In this document: piece after piece, positions 36,128-44,166 of the stretch
Layout of the letters: each line of letters begins with the position of its first letter
Position numbering within the stretch: the first letter of the stretch is position 1
Assembly: GCA_015065875.1 (NCBI GenBank)
Contig: SVPK01000002.1
Location: 1 to 50,886 of the forward strand
Direction of reading: 5' to 3'
From: Oscillospiraceae bacterium
GTDB lineage: Bacteria > Bacillota > Clostridia > Oscillospirales > Acutalibacteraceae
DNA: 50,886 nucleotides
Program-made: the position numbers and the translations under genes
The notes under the pieces: model-generated
What the model saw: only the letters and a program-made list of their open reading frames with translations
Databases searched by the model: none
What the model was told of the DNA's origin: nothing

Positions 36128-37339
36128 TTAATTTTTGTTAAGTGTGATATTAATTTTGTTGTAGCTATTGTTATCAATCGTTAACTTAACTGTTTGGGTA
36201 GTTTTAGCAGCGGTATAACCTGCAGGAGCGGTTATGGTTAAGGTATAGTTACCATAATTAAGGCCGTCCTTTGTAACAACACCTTCTGCGTTTGTAGAAC
36301 CAAAATCAAACTTTCTGCCATCCTTTGAGGTGAGCGAAATCTTGGCTCCGGGAACAACTGCACCGTTTTGGTCCTTAACGATAACATCGGTCTTGGCGGC
36401 AAAACGCATATTAACAGGGGGCGAAATAACACTCAAGGGCCATACAGGGTCAGGTCCATAGCAGAAACGCTCGATAGCGCAAAACTCGGGGCCGTTATCA
36501 TTGCCAACGTGATATACCCAGTGGTAACCGTTTTTATATCCTGCATAGATAGAAACATGGCAAGCCCAGTTAGAGGATTTATTATTCATATCATTGCAAA
36601 GCAAGATGGAACCAATCGGGATATCCTGGTTCGCCTTAAAACGAATCTCACCGCCGCCCGAACGCGAAGCGGTAAAGGGAATCTCATAGGAATAACCCTT
36701 CTTAACCCAATCCAGAGCAGCACGATACCAGTCATTTGCAAGAGTCGGATTTTCGGGCTTGGTTAAAAACGAGGTATCAAGACCAACAACATTGGGCAGA
36801 TAGTTAAAGTAAACATAGGTTACATAGGAAGCGCAAACAAGGTCGTGCTTTTCAAAATAAGCTATATCGGGCAAGCCTTGTGCGTTAGTTTCATAGCCGC
36901 TTGTTCCGCCATCATAGTCATAGCTTATTTTAGAAAGCCATCCAAGACCTTTTTTATATTTAGATAAAACATACTCCCACATACGGCCATCGGCGCGGTG
37001 CTTTGCGAGATTGTAACCTGTATAAACCATTGAATCCATAAAGATATTATCTTCAATGTCTATATCATTATTAGGGTCATCCGCAACACTAACAATATTC
37101 TGCGGTCTTGAGGTTGTAGAGCTCTGCGGCTTCTGCGATGAAGGCTTATTTGAAGACGAAGAAGGCTCGGAAGAACTTGATGGAGCATCCTCGGAGGAAA
37201 CCGGTATATCGGAAGAAGAAACATCTGATGAATCAACCGACGAGGTATCAACCGGAACCTCTTCCCCTTTACAGGCAGCCATGCCAAACATTAATATCAA
37301 GGTCAAAGCAAAAGCAATGAGCCTAATAGATTTTGTCAT
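36128..37339 (-). CDS. Secreted lipoprotein with cysteine-peptidase-like and Cna-B-like domains
   Basis: This 403-residue protein has a lipoprotein signal ending MAAC, with Cys23. A Ser/Pro-rich linker (residues 30-80) follows, then a catalytic-like domain with Cys169 (DLVCASYVTYVY), His261 (ACHVSIYAG) and His277 (VYHVGNDNG), as in NlpC/P60-like wall peptidases. The final 90 residues (GAVVPGAKISLTSKDGRKFDFGSTNAEG) form a SpaA/Cna-B-like beta-sandwich. It probably acts on peptidoglycan at the cell surface. The match to NlpC/P60 is by layout only. It has its own consensus promoter; the GAGAGGA site is 12 bases from the ATG, longer than usual. Confidence 0.75.
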   Translation of the reverse strand: MTKSIRLIAFALTLILMFGMAACKGEEVPVDTSSVDSSDVSSSDIPVSSEDAPSSSSEPSSSSNKPSSQKPQSSTTSRPQNIVSVADDPNNDIDIEDNIFMDSMVYTGYNLAKHRADGRMWEYVLSKYKKGLGWLSKISYDYDGGTSGYETNAQGLPDIAYFEKHDLVCASYVTYVYFNYLPNVVGLDTSFLTKPENPTLANDWYRAALDWVKKGYSYEIPFTASRSGGGEIRFKANQDIPIGSILLCNDMNNKSSNWACHVSIYAGYKNGYHWVYHVGNDNGPEFCAIERFCYGPDPVWPLSVISPPVNMRFAAKTDVIVKDQNGAVVPGAKISLTSKDGRKFDFGSTNAEGVVTKDGLNYGNYTLTITAPAGYTAAKTTQTVKLTIDNNSYNKINITLNKN

Positions 37340-37378
37340 TTATAAAACATTCCTCTCGATTATTTAATAACCGAGTAA

Positions 37379-37407
37379 ATTTTAATGCTAAACTACGATT
37401 TTGTCAA
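37379..37407 (-). promoter_or_regulatory. SigA promoter of the cysteine-peptidase-like lipoprotein
   Basis: TTGACA and TAAAAT lie 17 bases apart on the minus strand, about 40 bases upstream of the start. Confidence 0.85.
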
Positions 37408-37410
37408 GAT

Positions 37411-37448
37411 AATTAAAGCATACCAACACCGGAAAGTATTGGTATGCT
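37411..37448 (-). terminator. Terminator of the cotJ operon
   Basis: AGCATACCAA and TTGGTATGCT form a 10-bp stem 11 bases after the cotJC stop. The T run is short (TTTAATT). Confidence 0.7.
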
Positions 37449-37458
37449 CATAAAATCA

Positions 37459-38064
37459 CTATTTACCGCACTTATCAAAGCTCGGGTTGAAGGCGTAGAA
37501 GTTTTTAGAATCAAGGCGGTCGGTTGCCAAACGCAGTCCCTCACCGAAGCGCTGATAATGAACTATCTCGCGTTGACGCAGGAATTTAATCGGGTCGGCA
37601 ACATCGGGGTCATCGCAGAAGCGGAGTATATTATCATAGGTCGTTCTTGCCTTCTGCTCGGCCGCAAGATTTTCATGCAGGTCGGTTAATACGTCGCCCT
37701 TCGACTGAATATAAGCCGCAGTAAAGGGTGTTCCTGATGCGGCTGCGGGGTAGATTCCCGTTGTATGGTCAACAAAGTAGGCATCGAAGCCGGAGGTTTT
37801 AATCTCTTCTTCGGTTAGGTTTTTGGTTAACTGATAAACTATTGCACCGATCATCTCGAGATGTGCGAGCTCCTCGGTTCCGATGTCTGTCAGTAGACCC
37901 TTAAGCTCATTATAAGGCATCGAAAAGCGTTGGCTCAAATAACGAAGGCTTGCTGCAAGCTCGCCATCGGGGCCACCATACTGCGAAATTATAATCTGTG
38001 CTAGCTTGGGGTTGCAGTTCTTAATATTAACGGGATACTGCAGTTTTTTCTCATATTGCCACAT
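37459..38064 (-). CDS. cotJC: Spore coat protein CotJC, manganese catalase family
   Basis: This 201-residue ferritin-like protein keeps the di-manganese ligand residues: Glu in GGPDGELAAS, EELAHLE, ENLAAEQKART and REIVHYQRF. It could therefore remove peroxide. In Bacillus it is an inner spore coat protein. Its ATG overlaps the cotJB stop by one base. Confidence 0.94.
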   Translation of the reverse strand: MWQYEKKLQYPVNIKNCNPKLAQIIISQYGGPDGELAASLRYLSQRFSMPYNELKGLLTDIGTEELAHLEMIGAIVYQLTKNLTEEEIKTSGFDAYFVDHTTGIYPAAASGTPFTAAYIQSKGDVLTDLHENLAAEQKARTTYDNILRFCDDPDVADPIKFLRQREIVHYQRFGEGLRLATDRLDSKNFYAFNPSFDKCGK

Positions 38065-38330
38065 TATTTAATCGACTCCTTTAAAGGCTCCCACGGCCAG
38101 GGACCTTTTATCCAGTCCCAGGTTGTATTGCCCATTGTTCCCATAGTTGTAATGGGGCCATAGTTTTGCTCATAGGCGCGAAGCAAAGCTTCATATTTAG
38201 CCTTATAAGAATTAAACATTTTCAGAGCCTCGCCGTTATCGGGATGCGTATCTAAAAAGAGATTGAGCTCAACGAGCGCAAAATGAATGCTTGAAAGTCT
38301 GCGAAGCTGCATTGCTTGCTCTTTATTCAT
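38064..38330 (-). CDS. cotJB: Spore coat protein CotJB
   Basis: This 88-residue protein has the CotJB pattern LRRLSSIHFALVELNLFLDTHP and C-terminal TTWDWIKGPWPWE. It is a coat component made with CotJA and CotJC. It overlaps cotJA by four bases (ATGA) and cotJC by one, so the three are translationally coupled. Confidence 0.93.
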   Translation of the reverse strand: MNKEQAMQLRRLSSIHFALVELNLFLDTHPDNGEALKMFNSYKAKYEALLRAYEQNYGPITTMGTMGNTTWDWIKGPWPWEPLKESIK

Positions 38331-38581
38331 CGTGCATCTCTCCTATCACACTTGCAGCCTAAAAACGGCTTATCCAAATCGGGAAATACGGTTCCGCGGC
38401 AGAGCGCTTTATCGGGTTCATACATTACACCATAGCTCTGAAACGGCACATATGCCATCGTAAGCGGCAGGCTATCGATACAGTTGTTTATATTGTTCAT
38501 CGGCGGTTGTGAAACTGCGTGAATATTTCCCTGTTTTGCACCGCCGAATGCAAAACGCGAAAAATCAAAGAAATCTTCCAA
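38327..38581 (-). CDS. cotJA: Spore coat protein CotJA
   Basis: This 84-residue protein carries the CotJA signature LPLTMAYVPFQSYGVMYEPDKALCRGTVFPDLDKPFLGCK. It uses a TTG start at 38581 with GGAGGAG 6 bases upstream. It heads the cotJABC operon, which in B. subtilis is transcribed by sigma-E in the mother cell. Confidence 0.92.
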   Translation of the reverse strand: MEDFFDFSRFAFGGAKQGNIHAVSQPPMNNINNCIDSLPLTMAYVPFQSYGVMYEPDKALCRGTVFPDLDKPFLGCKCDRRDAR

Positions 38582-38596
38582 AGTTTTCTCCTCCGT

Positions 38597-38625
38597 TTAT
38601 TATGATTTCTCTATACATAATATGC
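38597..38625 (-). promoter_or_regulatory. Probable sigma-E promoter of cotJABC
   Basis: GCATATT and CATAATAA lie 14 bases apart. The -35 fully matches the sigma-E pattern KMATATT and the -10 keeps CATA. It is 16 bases upstream of cotJA. Confidence 0.65.
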
Positions 38626-38643
38626 GGACGAGACCATAATGTT

Positions 38644-38677
38644 AAAAGACCTAAACCGAGTTGGTTTAGGTCTTTTT
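38644..38677 (-). terminator. Terminator of radA
   Basis: AAAAGACCTAAACC and GGTTTAGGTCTTTT form a perfect 14-bp stem directly after the radA stop. Confidence 0.88.
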
Positions 38678-38678
38678 A

Positions 38679-40040
38679 TTATCTAACATATTCTAATGCA
38701 TCGCGCAAATAACGAACCGGAATAATCTCTATATCCGCTTTTATGCCCTCTAATTGTTTTAAATTCGTTTTTGGAACAATGCATCGCTTAAATCCAAGCC
38801 GTGCAGCCTCGTTAATTCGCATAGCGGCACGCGGAACATTTCGTATCTCACCCGAAAGACCAATTTCGCCGAAAGCAACCAAATCCTCGGGGAGCGGAAT
38901 ATCGCGCAGGGCCGAAACCAACGATAAAGCAACAGGCAAATCTGCCGCAGGCTCATCGAGTCGCATTCCGCCAACAATATTTAGATATGCATCAAGGTTT
39001 GAAAAGAATAGTCCGTTTCGCTTTTCGAGAACGGCGAGCATCAAGTTATAGCGATTATAATCATACCCTGTACACATTCTGCGAGGGTTACCGAAGCCTG
39101 TTGTTGTAACAAGCGCTTGAACCTCTGCTAAAATGGGTCTGGTTCCCTCTATAACGCAGGCAATGCTCGAACCCGATATATTTTTACTACGGCCCGATAA
39201 AAGCATCATAGAAGGATTTTCGACCTCGCGTAATCCCCCATCGCTCATCTCGAAAACACCAATCTCATTGGTTGAGCCATAGCGGTTTTTTATTGCCCTT
39301 AAAATTCGGTATGATTGATTTCGCTCGCCCTCAAAATAAAGAACTGTATCAACGATATGCTCTAAAACCTTCGGTCCTGCAATATCGCCGCCCTTATTAA
39401 CATGGCCGACAATAATTATCGGTATATCAAGGTTTTTACCTGTTCGCAGTAAAAGGTTGGTTGATTCGCGAACCTGAACAATGCTACCCGCCGAGGAGGA
39501 AAGCTCATCAATACACATAGTTTGTATCGAATCTATCATAACGAGGTCGGGTTTTTCGGTATTAATATATTCGCAAACGGCCTGTGTATCTGTAACGGTT
39601 AGAATTTTTAGGTTTTCGTTGTTTATTCCAAGGCGCTTGGCGCGAAGCTTAATCTGAACCGAGGATTCCTCGCCCGATACATATAAAATATTTAGCCCTG
39701 CATCAATTGCTCCGCAAATCTGAAGCAATATGGTTGATTTGCCTATACCGGGGTCGCCGCTTAAAAGAACAACCGAGCCCTTAACGATACCGCCACCTAA
39801 AACGCGGTCAAGTTCGCTAATATTGGTTATGTATCTATGCTCATCAACAACCGAAATCTCATCAATCCGCTTGGCGGAAACGGTTTTGATGGCTCTCGGT
39901 GCCACACCGCTTTTTTGAACCTCGGCTACGGTTTCCTCAAGGGTGTTCCATTCATTACATTCGGGACATTTTCCCATCCACTTGGGAGTTTCATATCCGC
40001 AAGCACTGCAAACATAAATACTTTTTAACTTCTGAGCCAT
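38679..40040 (-). CDS. radA: DNA repair protein RadA/Sms
   Basis: This 453-residue protein has a four-cysteine zinc finger (CSACGYETPKWMGKCPEC), a RecA-like ATPase with Walker A GDPGIGKSTILLQ, the KNRYGS/T motif (IKNRYGSTNEIGVFEM) and a C-terminal Lon-like domain (FGEIGLSGEIR). It is a branch-migration helicase in recombination. It follows cwlD after 7 bases, so it may be read with it. The Lon-like domain has no protease activity in the family. Confidence 0.95.
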   Translation of the reverse strand: MAQKLKSIYVCSACGYETPKWMGKCPECNEWNTLEETVAEVQKSGVAPRAIKTVSAKRIDEISVVDEHRYITNISELDRVLGGGIVKGSVVLLSGDPGIGKSTILLQICGAIDAGLNILYVSGEESSVQIKLRAKRLGINNENLKILTVTDTQAVCEYINTEKPDLVMIDSIQTMCIDELSSSAGSIVQVRESTNLLLRTGKNLDIPIIIVGHVNKGGDIAGPKVLEHIVDTVLYFEGERNQSYRILRAIKNRYGSTNEIGVFEMSDGGLREVENPSMMLLSGRSKNISGSSIACVIEGTRPILAEVQALVTTTGFGNPRRMCTGYDYNRYNLMLAVLEKRNGLFFSNLDAYLNIVGGMRLDEPAADLPVALSLVSALRDIPLPEDLVAFGEIGLSGEIRNVPRAAMRINEAARLGFKRCIVPKTNLKQLEGIKADIEIIPVRYLRDALEYVR

Positions 40041-40047
40041 TTTTTCA

Positions 40048-40755
40048 CTACCTTATTCCGTTACTGTAATTAATTATACCACAAAAAATGCAAAATGCCA
40101 TCATTCTTTGATAATTCTCATCCTTAAGCTTTTCGAGCTCTGCCTTATTGCTCAAAAAACCACATTCAACAATTATTGCAGGACAGGTTGCATTTTTCAG
40201 CAGATATATATTATTGTTCCCTTTTTTAATTTCTCGCTCGTTTTCGGGTTGAAGCATACCGATTATCATACTATGAACCGATTGCGCCAATTGCTCGCTT
40301 TTGGGGACATTTTGAGAATAAAAGGTTTGTGCTCCGCTAACATTTGTTGAGGTAAATTTGTTTAGATGAATACTAACAAAAATCGCATTATCGTATTTTT
40401 GCATTAATTGAAGGCGGTTATATAGGTCACTGGTTTTCTTATTTGACTTTCCGTTATCGCTTTCGGTTGAAACATCGCTTTCTCTGGTCATAATAACATC
40501 ATAGTTATAAAATTCTAAAAAATCACGCAAATTCTTTGCAATTTGCAGATTAATATCCTTTTCGGGTGTTCCATCCTCGGCAACAGCGCCGCCATCAAAC
40601 CCGCCATGGCCCGCGTCGATTATAATGGTTTTAACCGGTCTATATTCGCTCATTGCCGTAATCTCAATGTTTTCTTCAATATAAAAGAATGCACCGCAAG
40701 CGCAAACCAATAGGCAGAGAAATATCGGCAAAATTCCCCTCTTAAAAATTTTCAT
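40048..40755 (-). CDS. cwlD: Germination-type N-acetylmuramoyl-L-alanine amidase CwlD
   Basis: This 235-residue protein has a signal/membrane helix (residues 7-27) and an amidase_3 domain with zinc ligands in DAGHGGFDGGAV (His), EKDINL (Glu) and SIHLN (His), and catalytic Glu in IIVECGFLSN. CwlD helps make muramic lactam in the spore cortex. The call as CwlD, rather than another amidase_3, rests on length, lack of extra domains, and the sigma-E-like promoter. It heads the pair cwlD-radA. Confidence 0.82.
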   Translation of the reverse strand: MKIFKRGILPIFLCLLVCACGAFFYIEENIEITAMSEYRPVKTIIIDAGHGGFDGGAVAEDGTPEKDINLQIAKNLRDFLEFYNYDVIMTRESDVSTESDNGKSNKKTSDLYNRLQLMQKYDNAIFVSIHLNKFTSTNVSGAQTFYSQNVPKSEQLAQSVHSMIIGMLQPENEREIKKGNNNIYLLKNATCPAIIVECGFLSNKAELEKLKDENYQRMMAFCIFCGIINYSNGIR

Positions 40756-40784
40756 CTAATCATTCCCTAACTCTTTTTTGTAAA

Positions 40785-40813
40785 AAAATATGTTTTAGGG
40801 ACGAAATATATTC
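40785..40813 (-). promoter_or_regulatory. Probable sigma-E promoter of cwlD
   Basis: GAATATA and CATATTTT lie 14 bases apart, and the -10 ends 30 bases before the cwlD ATG. The -35 matches six of seven sigma-E positions. Confidence 0.55.
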
Positions 40814-40861
40814 TATAAAATATATACAACATTCACTGTGACGATATTGGGACAATAAAAA

Positions 40862-40897
40862 TAAATGAGCATTCAAAAGACGAATGCTCATTTTATG
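40862..40897 (-). terminator. Terminator after spoVM
   Basis: AAATGAGCATTC and GAATGCTCATTT pair over 12 bp around a 7-base loop; in the direction of spoVM the stem is followed by a T-rich stretch. Confidence 0.82.
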
Positions 40898-40899
40898 TA

Positions 40900-40983
40900 T
40901 TATTTATCTTCCTTTTTAAATCCAAAAATCATTTTCAGAATACCGCCTAAAAATTTTGGGCTCTTAAAAACTACAACCTTCAT
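40900..40983 (-). CDS. spoVM: Stage V sporulation protein SpoVM
   Basis: This 27-residue amphipathic peptide is too short for the ORF track. It has K7, P9, KFLGGI at 10-15 and G21, which align with B. subtilis SpoVM (26 residues, KLPKFLGGI). Proline 9 and the following helix are needed for sensing positive membrane curvature. SpoVM recruits SpoIVA to the outer forespore membrane and so starts coat assembly. GGAGG lies 7 bases before the ATG. It lies downstream of rsgA and a 49-residue ORF, which echoes the B. subtilis prkC-rsgA-rpe-thiN-spoVM order. Confidence 0.93.
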   Translation of the reverse strand: MKVVVFKSPKFLGGILKMIFGFKKEDK

Positions 40984-40996
40984 AAAAATACCTCCA

Positions 40997-41146
40997 TCAG
41001 CATTTTGTGCATGAAATACCAAGGCAAACGATTGCGAGCGATAAAAGCATAATAAGTGTTCTTGTTGGACACATACAAGAAACTAAAAGGCCCGTTCCAA
41101 AGAATACTGCAGATACACCTCTGTTAAATCTTCTTCTGTTACGCAA
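40997..41146 (-). CDS. Small hydrophobic protein between rsgA and spoVM
   Basis: This 49-residue ORF was not in the ORF track. It begins with a TTG, 6 bases after GGTG, with an Arg-rich N-terminus (RNRRRFNRG). Two hydrophobic stretches follow: VSAVFFGTGLLVSC and LIMLLSLAIVCLGISC. The turn between them is MCPTRT, and it ends TKC. It contains four cysteines. It stops 13 bases before spoVM, so the two are probably on one transcript. I do not recognise a family. A membrane hairpin with sporulation use is only an inference. Confidence 0.65.
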   Translation of the reverse strand: MRNRRRFNRGVSAVFFGTGLLVSCMCPTRTLIMLLSLAIVCLGISCTKC

Positions 41147-41206
41147 AAATATCACCGCTTTCGATAACCTATTAACAGTATACGAAAACGGTGAATTTTT
41201 GTTACT

Positions 41207-42100
41207 TTATTTAGTTTTTCCCTTAATTTCCCATTCCTTAAATTTCGAGAGCTCGGAATATAGACGTTTATAATTTTCGTATCGGCTCGCTTCAATCTCT
41301 CCGCGCTCCAATGCAGATGAAATAGCGCAACCGCGCTCACCTGTATGGGTGCAGGAGGTAAACTTGCAACCACCGATGTAATCACTAAACTCTCTAAAAG
41401 CGAACTGCAAATTCTCTTTAAAAATAAGGTCGGATTCCTCAATATCGATAGACGAAAATCCGGGAGTATCTGCAACAAAACCGTTATCTCCCGATGAGAA
41501 CAACTGAACATGCCTTGTTGTATGGCGGCCGCGTCCTAATTTTTCGCTAACATCGCCGGTTTTTAGCAACAAATCGGAAAACAACGCATTTAGCAAGCTT
41601 GATTTTCCAACACCGGTATTTCCCGCAAAAACCGAAACGCTGTTTTTGAGCTCCTCGCGAATGCCATCAATACCCTCACCCGTTGCCGCAGAAACAACAT
41701 AAACCCTAAAACCGCATTTTTTATAGATATCGGCAATATCATCAAAACTTCCGACATCACACTTATTAAATACAATTATAGGTTCGATATTTTTATCCTC
41801 GGCAATTGCAGTCATGCTATCGATAACAAAGGTATTAGGGGCAGGAGTTGAATAAGCTGAAACAATAAATAACTTATCAATATTAGCGATCGGCGGACGC
41901 TTTAGAGAATTTTTACGCGGAAGTATAGAGTTAACAACGCCACTTCCATCGGGCAGAACATCGATTTCAACATTATCGCCTACAAGGGGGCTATCATTAC
42001 TTTTTCTGAATAGCCCTCTCGCACGACATTCTATTACCGCTTCACCGATATCAACATAGTAGAATCCCGATAAAGCCTTAACAATAATACCCTTATTCAT
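41207..42100 (-). CDS. rsgA: Ribosome small subunit-dependent GTPase RsgA
   Basis: This 297-residue GTPase is circularly permuted: G4 (FNKCD) comes before G1 (AGNTGVGKSSLLNAL) and G3 (DTPGF). An OB-fold occupies the first 65 residues, and the C-terminal zinc site is CKFTSCTHTGERGC. It matures the 30S subunit and can be inhibited by ppGpp. It follows prkC by 13 bases, as in B. subtilis, where PrkC phosphorylates it. Confidence 0.95.
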   Translation of the reverse strand: MNKGIIVKALSGFYYVDIGEAVIECRARGLFRKSNDSPLVGDNVEIDVLPDGSGVVNSILPRKNSLKRPPIANIDKLFIVSAYSTPAPNTFVIDSMTAIAEDKNIEPIIVFNKCDVGSFDDIADIYKKCGFRVYVVSAATGEGIDGIREELKNSVSVFAGNTGVGKSSLLNALFSDLLLKTGDVSEKLGRGRHTTRHVQLFSSGDNGFVADTPGFSSIDIEESDLIFKENLQFAFREFSDYIGGCKFTSCTHTGERGCAISSALERGEIEASRYENYKRLYSELSKFKEWEIKGKTK

Positions 42101-42113
42101 TAATTACCGCCTA

Positions 42114-44141
42114 TTATTGACTAACGTCACTACTTGTGTTGGTTCCGCTCGAAACATCACTTGTGGTAGTATCCTTAACGGGATAACCAAACTCACCAAT
42201 AATTGAATAACTATTGGTTTTCGGATAAAGCTCGATTTCTAAATAATCGTGATATTCCTTACCATCGGGGCTTAATCGAACCAATAAGGTAACGGTTTCC
42301 TTATCCGAAACAACGGTGAATTTATAATCCTCACCGTAATTATTAATGTTTATCTTTTTCTTATTCTTGTTGGGATTATGCTCACCAAAGGAGTATTCAC
42401 CCTTAACGCCATCCCATAATTCAACATATCCGTTATCGTATTTATAATCTTTCGGAAGCGGAATGCTTACATCAACACTATAGTTACCGCTGCTTACATA
42501 GATTATAACCTCACTGCCGAGCGGGGCTTGAGTAGTCTCATTCGGCGAAGGAGACTGCTTTGCAACAGTTCCGACGGGATAGGTTGTATTATCAATCGGC
42601 TCTTCCTTATATGCGAAACCTGCTTCTGCAAGGTCCTGCTTTGCTTTTTCTGCACTCAATCCAACAACATTGGGAACATTAACAAGAGGGGCATCAGAAC
42701 CTAAACTTACGTATATAGTAACAGTATCCTTCGGGTCCCACGGCTTGTCGGGTTCGGGGTCGGTTCTAAATACAACACCCGCCGCAACATGCTCGTTTTC
42801 CTCACGAATTATATCAACATGAAGGAAGCCTTTTTTATTAAGGGTCTTCTCGGCAACAACATCACGTTCACCTATAACGTTCGGCATCGTTATTGTTTCG
42901 GTTCCCAAGCTTACGTGAACTGTTATGGTATTGCCCTTTTTAACCTTACCAACACCCGCTTCGGGCGACTGCTTGAAAATAACACCGTATTCATATTGGT
43001 TATTGTTTTCCCAATTGGTGTAATCAATAGTATAATCCTTGGCATACTGACTGCTCAAAACCTCTTCAAGCGACATACCAACTAAATTCGGGCAATCAAC
43101 CTCTTCGGTTTTCTTATTAAACCAACCAAGAATTACTGCTACAACAACAAATGCTGCAACAACCAAGGCGGCCGCAACACCGGCCAAAATAGGAATTATC
43201 GGAAGCTTATCCTTTTCCTTATCATCAGAATCAACATATTCGTCCTCATTATCTGAAGCGATATACTTTGTAGGCGAATTATCTACAAAATATGAATAGT
43301 TAAAGGTTGAAGCAGGGTCCTTACGGAACGCATCTAAATCACAAAGCATTTCTGCGGCAGATTTATAACGACGAGATGCATCCTTCTGCATAGCATGCAT
43401 TGTTATCTGCTCAAGGCCGAGCGGTATCGAGCCGTTAATTTCTGTTGGAAGCGAGGGCTCGCGTTGCAGCTGCATTATAGCAACCGAAACGGCATTCTCG
43501 GCCTGGAAAGGCAACTGACCGGTAAGCATTTCGTATAAAATTACGCCAACCGAATAAACGTCACTCTTCTCATCGGTGAATTCGCCTCTTGCCTGCTCGG
43601 GGCTAATATAATGAACCGAACCAATTGCCTTATCGGTTATGGTTTTTTGCTCGCTACGTGCAAAACGAGCAATACCAAAATCGGTAACCTTAATGGTTCC
43701 ATCGTTTAGAACCATAATATTCTGCGGTTTTATATCGCGATGAACAATACCACGGTCATGTGCGTGTTGCAGACCGCGAAGAACCTGTAAAATAAAATGA
43801 ACGGCATCCTTCCAAGGAAGGCTTCCCTCGCGCTCGATATACTGTTTAAGAGTTATACCATCGATATATTCCATAACAATATATTGAATTAAATCTCCAA
43901 AGCTAACGTCATTAACCTTAACGATGTTTGGATGAGAAAGCATTGCAATAGCCTTAGATTCATTTTTAAATCTGCGAAGGAATTCTTCATTGGTTGAGAA
44001 CTCTTCCTTTAGAATCTTTATTGCAACAATCTTATCCTCTACGTTATCATAGGCCTTATAAACAACGGCCATACCGCCAACGCCGATAACTTCCTTAATT
44101 TCATAGCGTCCGTCAAGACGTTTACCAACATACTTATCCAT
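42114..44141 (-). CDS. prkC: PASTA-domain Ser/Thr protein kinase PrkC
   Basis: This 675-residue protein has an N-terminal Hanks-type kinase domain with K42 (VAIKIL), HRDIKPQN near residue 135 and DFG. One membrane helix lies at about 320-345. Outside the membrane are three PASTA repeats starting CPNLVGMSLEEV, MPNVIGERDVVAEK and VPNVVGLSAEKAK, then an extra beta-rich domain and a Ser-rich end. PrkC senses muropeptides or lipid II and regulates growth and spore germination. The ATG at 44141 follows GGAGG by 7 bases. prpC is its upstream partner. Confidence 0.95.
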   Translation of the reverse strand: MDKYVGKRLDGRYEIKEVIGVGGMAVVYKAYDNVEDKIVAIKILKEEFSTNEEFLRRFKNESKAIAMLSHPNIVKVNDVSFGDLIQYIVMEYIDGITLKQYIEREGSLPWKDAVHFILQVLRGLQHAHDRGIVHRDIKPQNIMVLNDGTIKVTDFGIARFARSEQKTITDKAIGSVHYISPEQARGEFTDEKSDVYSVGVILYEMLTGQLPFQAENAVSVAIMQLQREPSLPTEINGSIPLGLEQITMHAMQKDASRRYKSAAEMLCDLDAFRKDPASTFNYSYFVDNSPTKYIASDNEDEYVDSDDKEKDKLPIIPILAGVAAALVVAAFVVVAVILGWFNKKTEEVDCPNLVGMSLEEVLSSQYAKDYTIDYTNWENNNQYEYGVIFKQSPEAGVGKVKKGNTITVHVSLGTETITMPNVIGERDVVAEKTLNKKGFLHVDIIREENEHVAAGVVFRTDPEPDKPWDPKDTVTIYVSLGSDAPLVNVPNVVGLSAEKAKQDLAEAGFAYKEEPIDNTTYPVGTVAKQSPSPNETTQAPLGSEVIIYVSSGNYSVDVSIPLPKDYKYDNGYVELWDGVKGEYSFGEHNPNKNKKKININNYGEDYKFTVVSDKETVTLLVRLSPDGKEYHDYLEIELYPKTNSYSIIGEFGYPVKDTTTSDVSSGTNTSSDVSQ

Positions 44142-44166
44142 AGGTTTTCCTCCAGACAAAACAGTA

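Noticed and set aside
40763-40802. RNA hairpin CCCTAA/TTAGGG hiding the cwlD ribosome site
   Set aside because: On the minus strand the left arm lies between the -35 and -10 of the proposed promoter and would not be transcribed from it.
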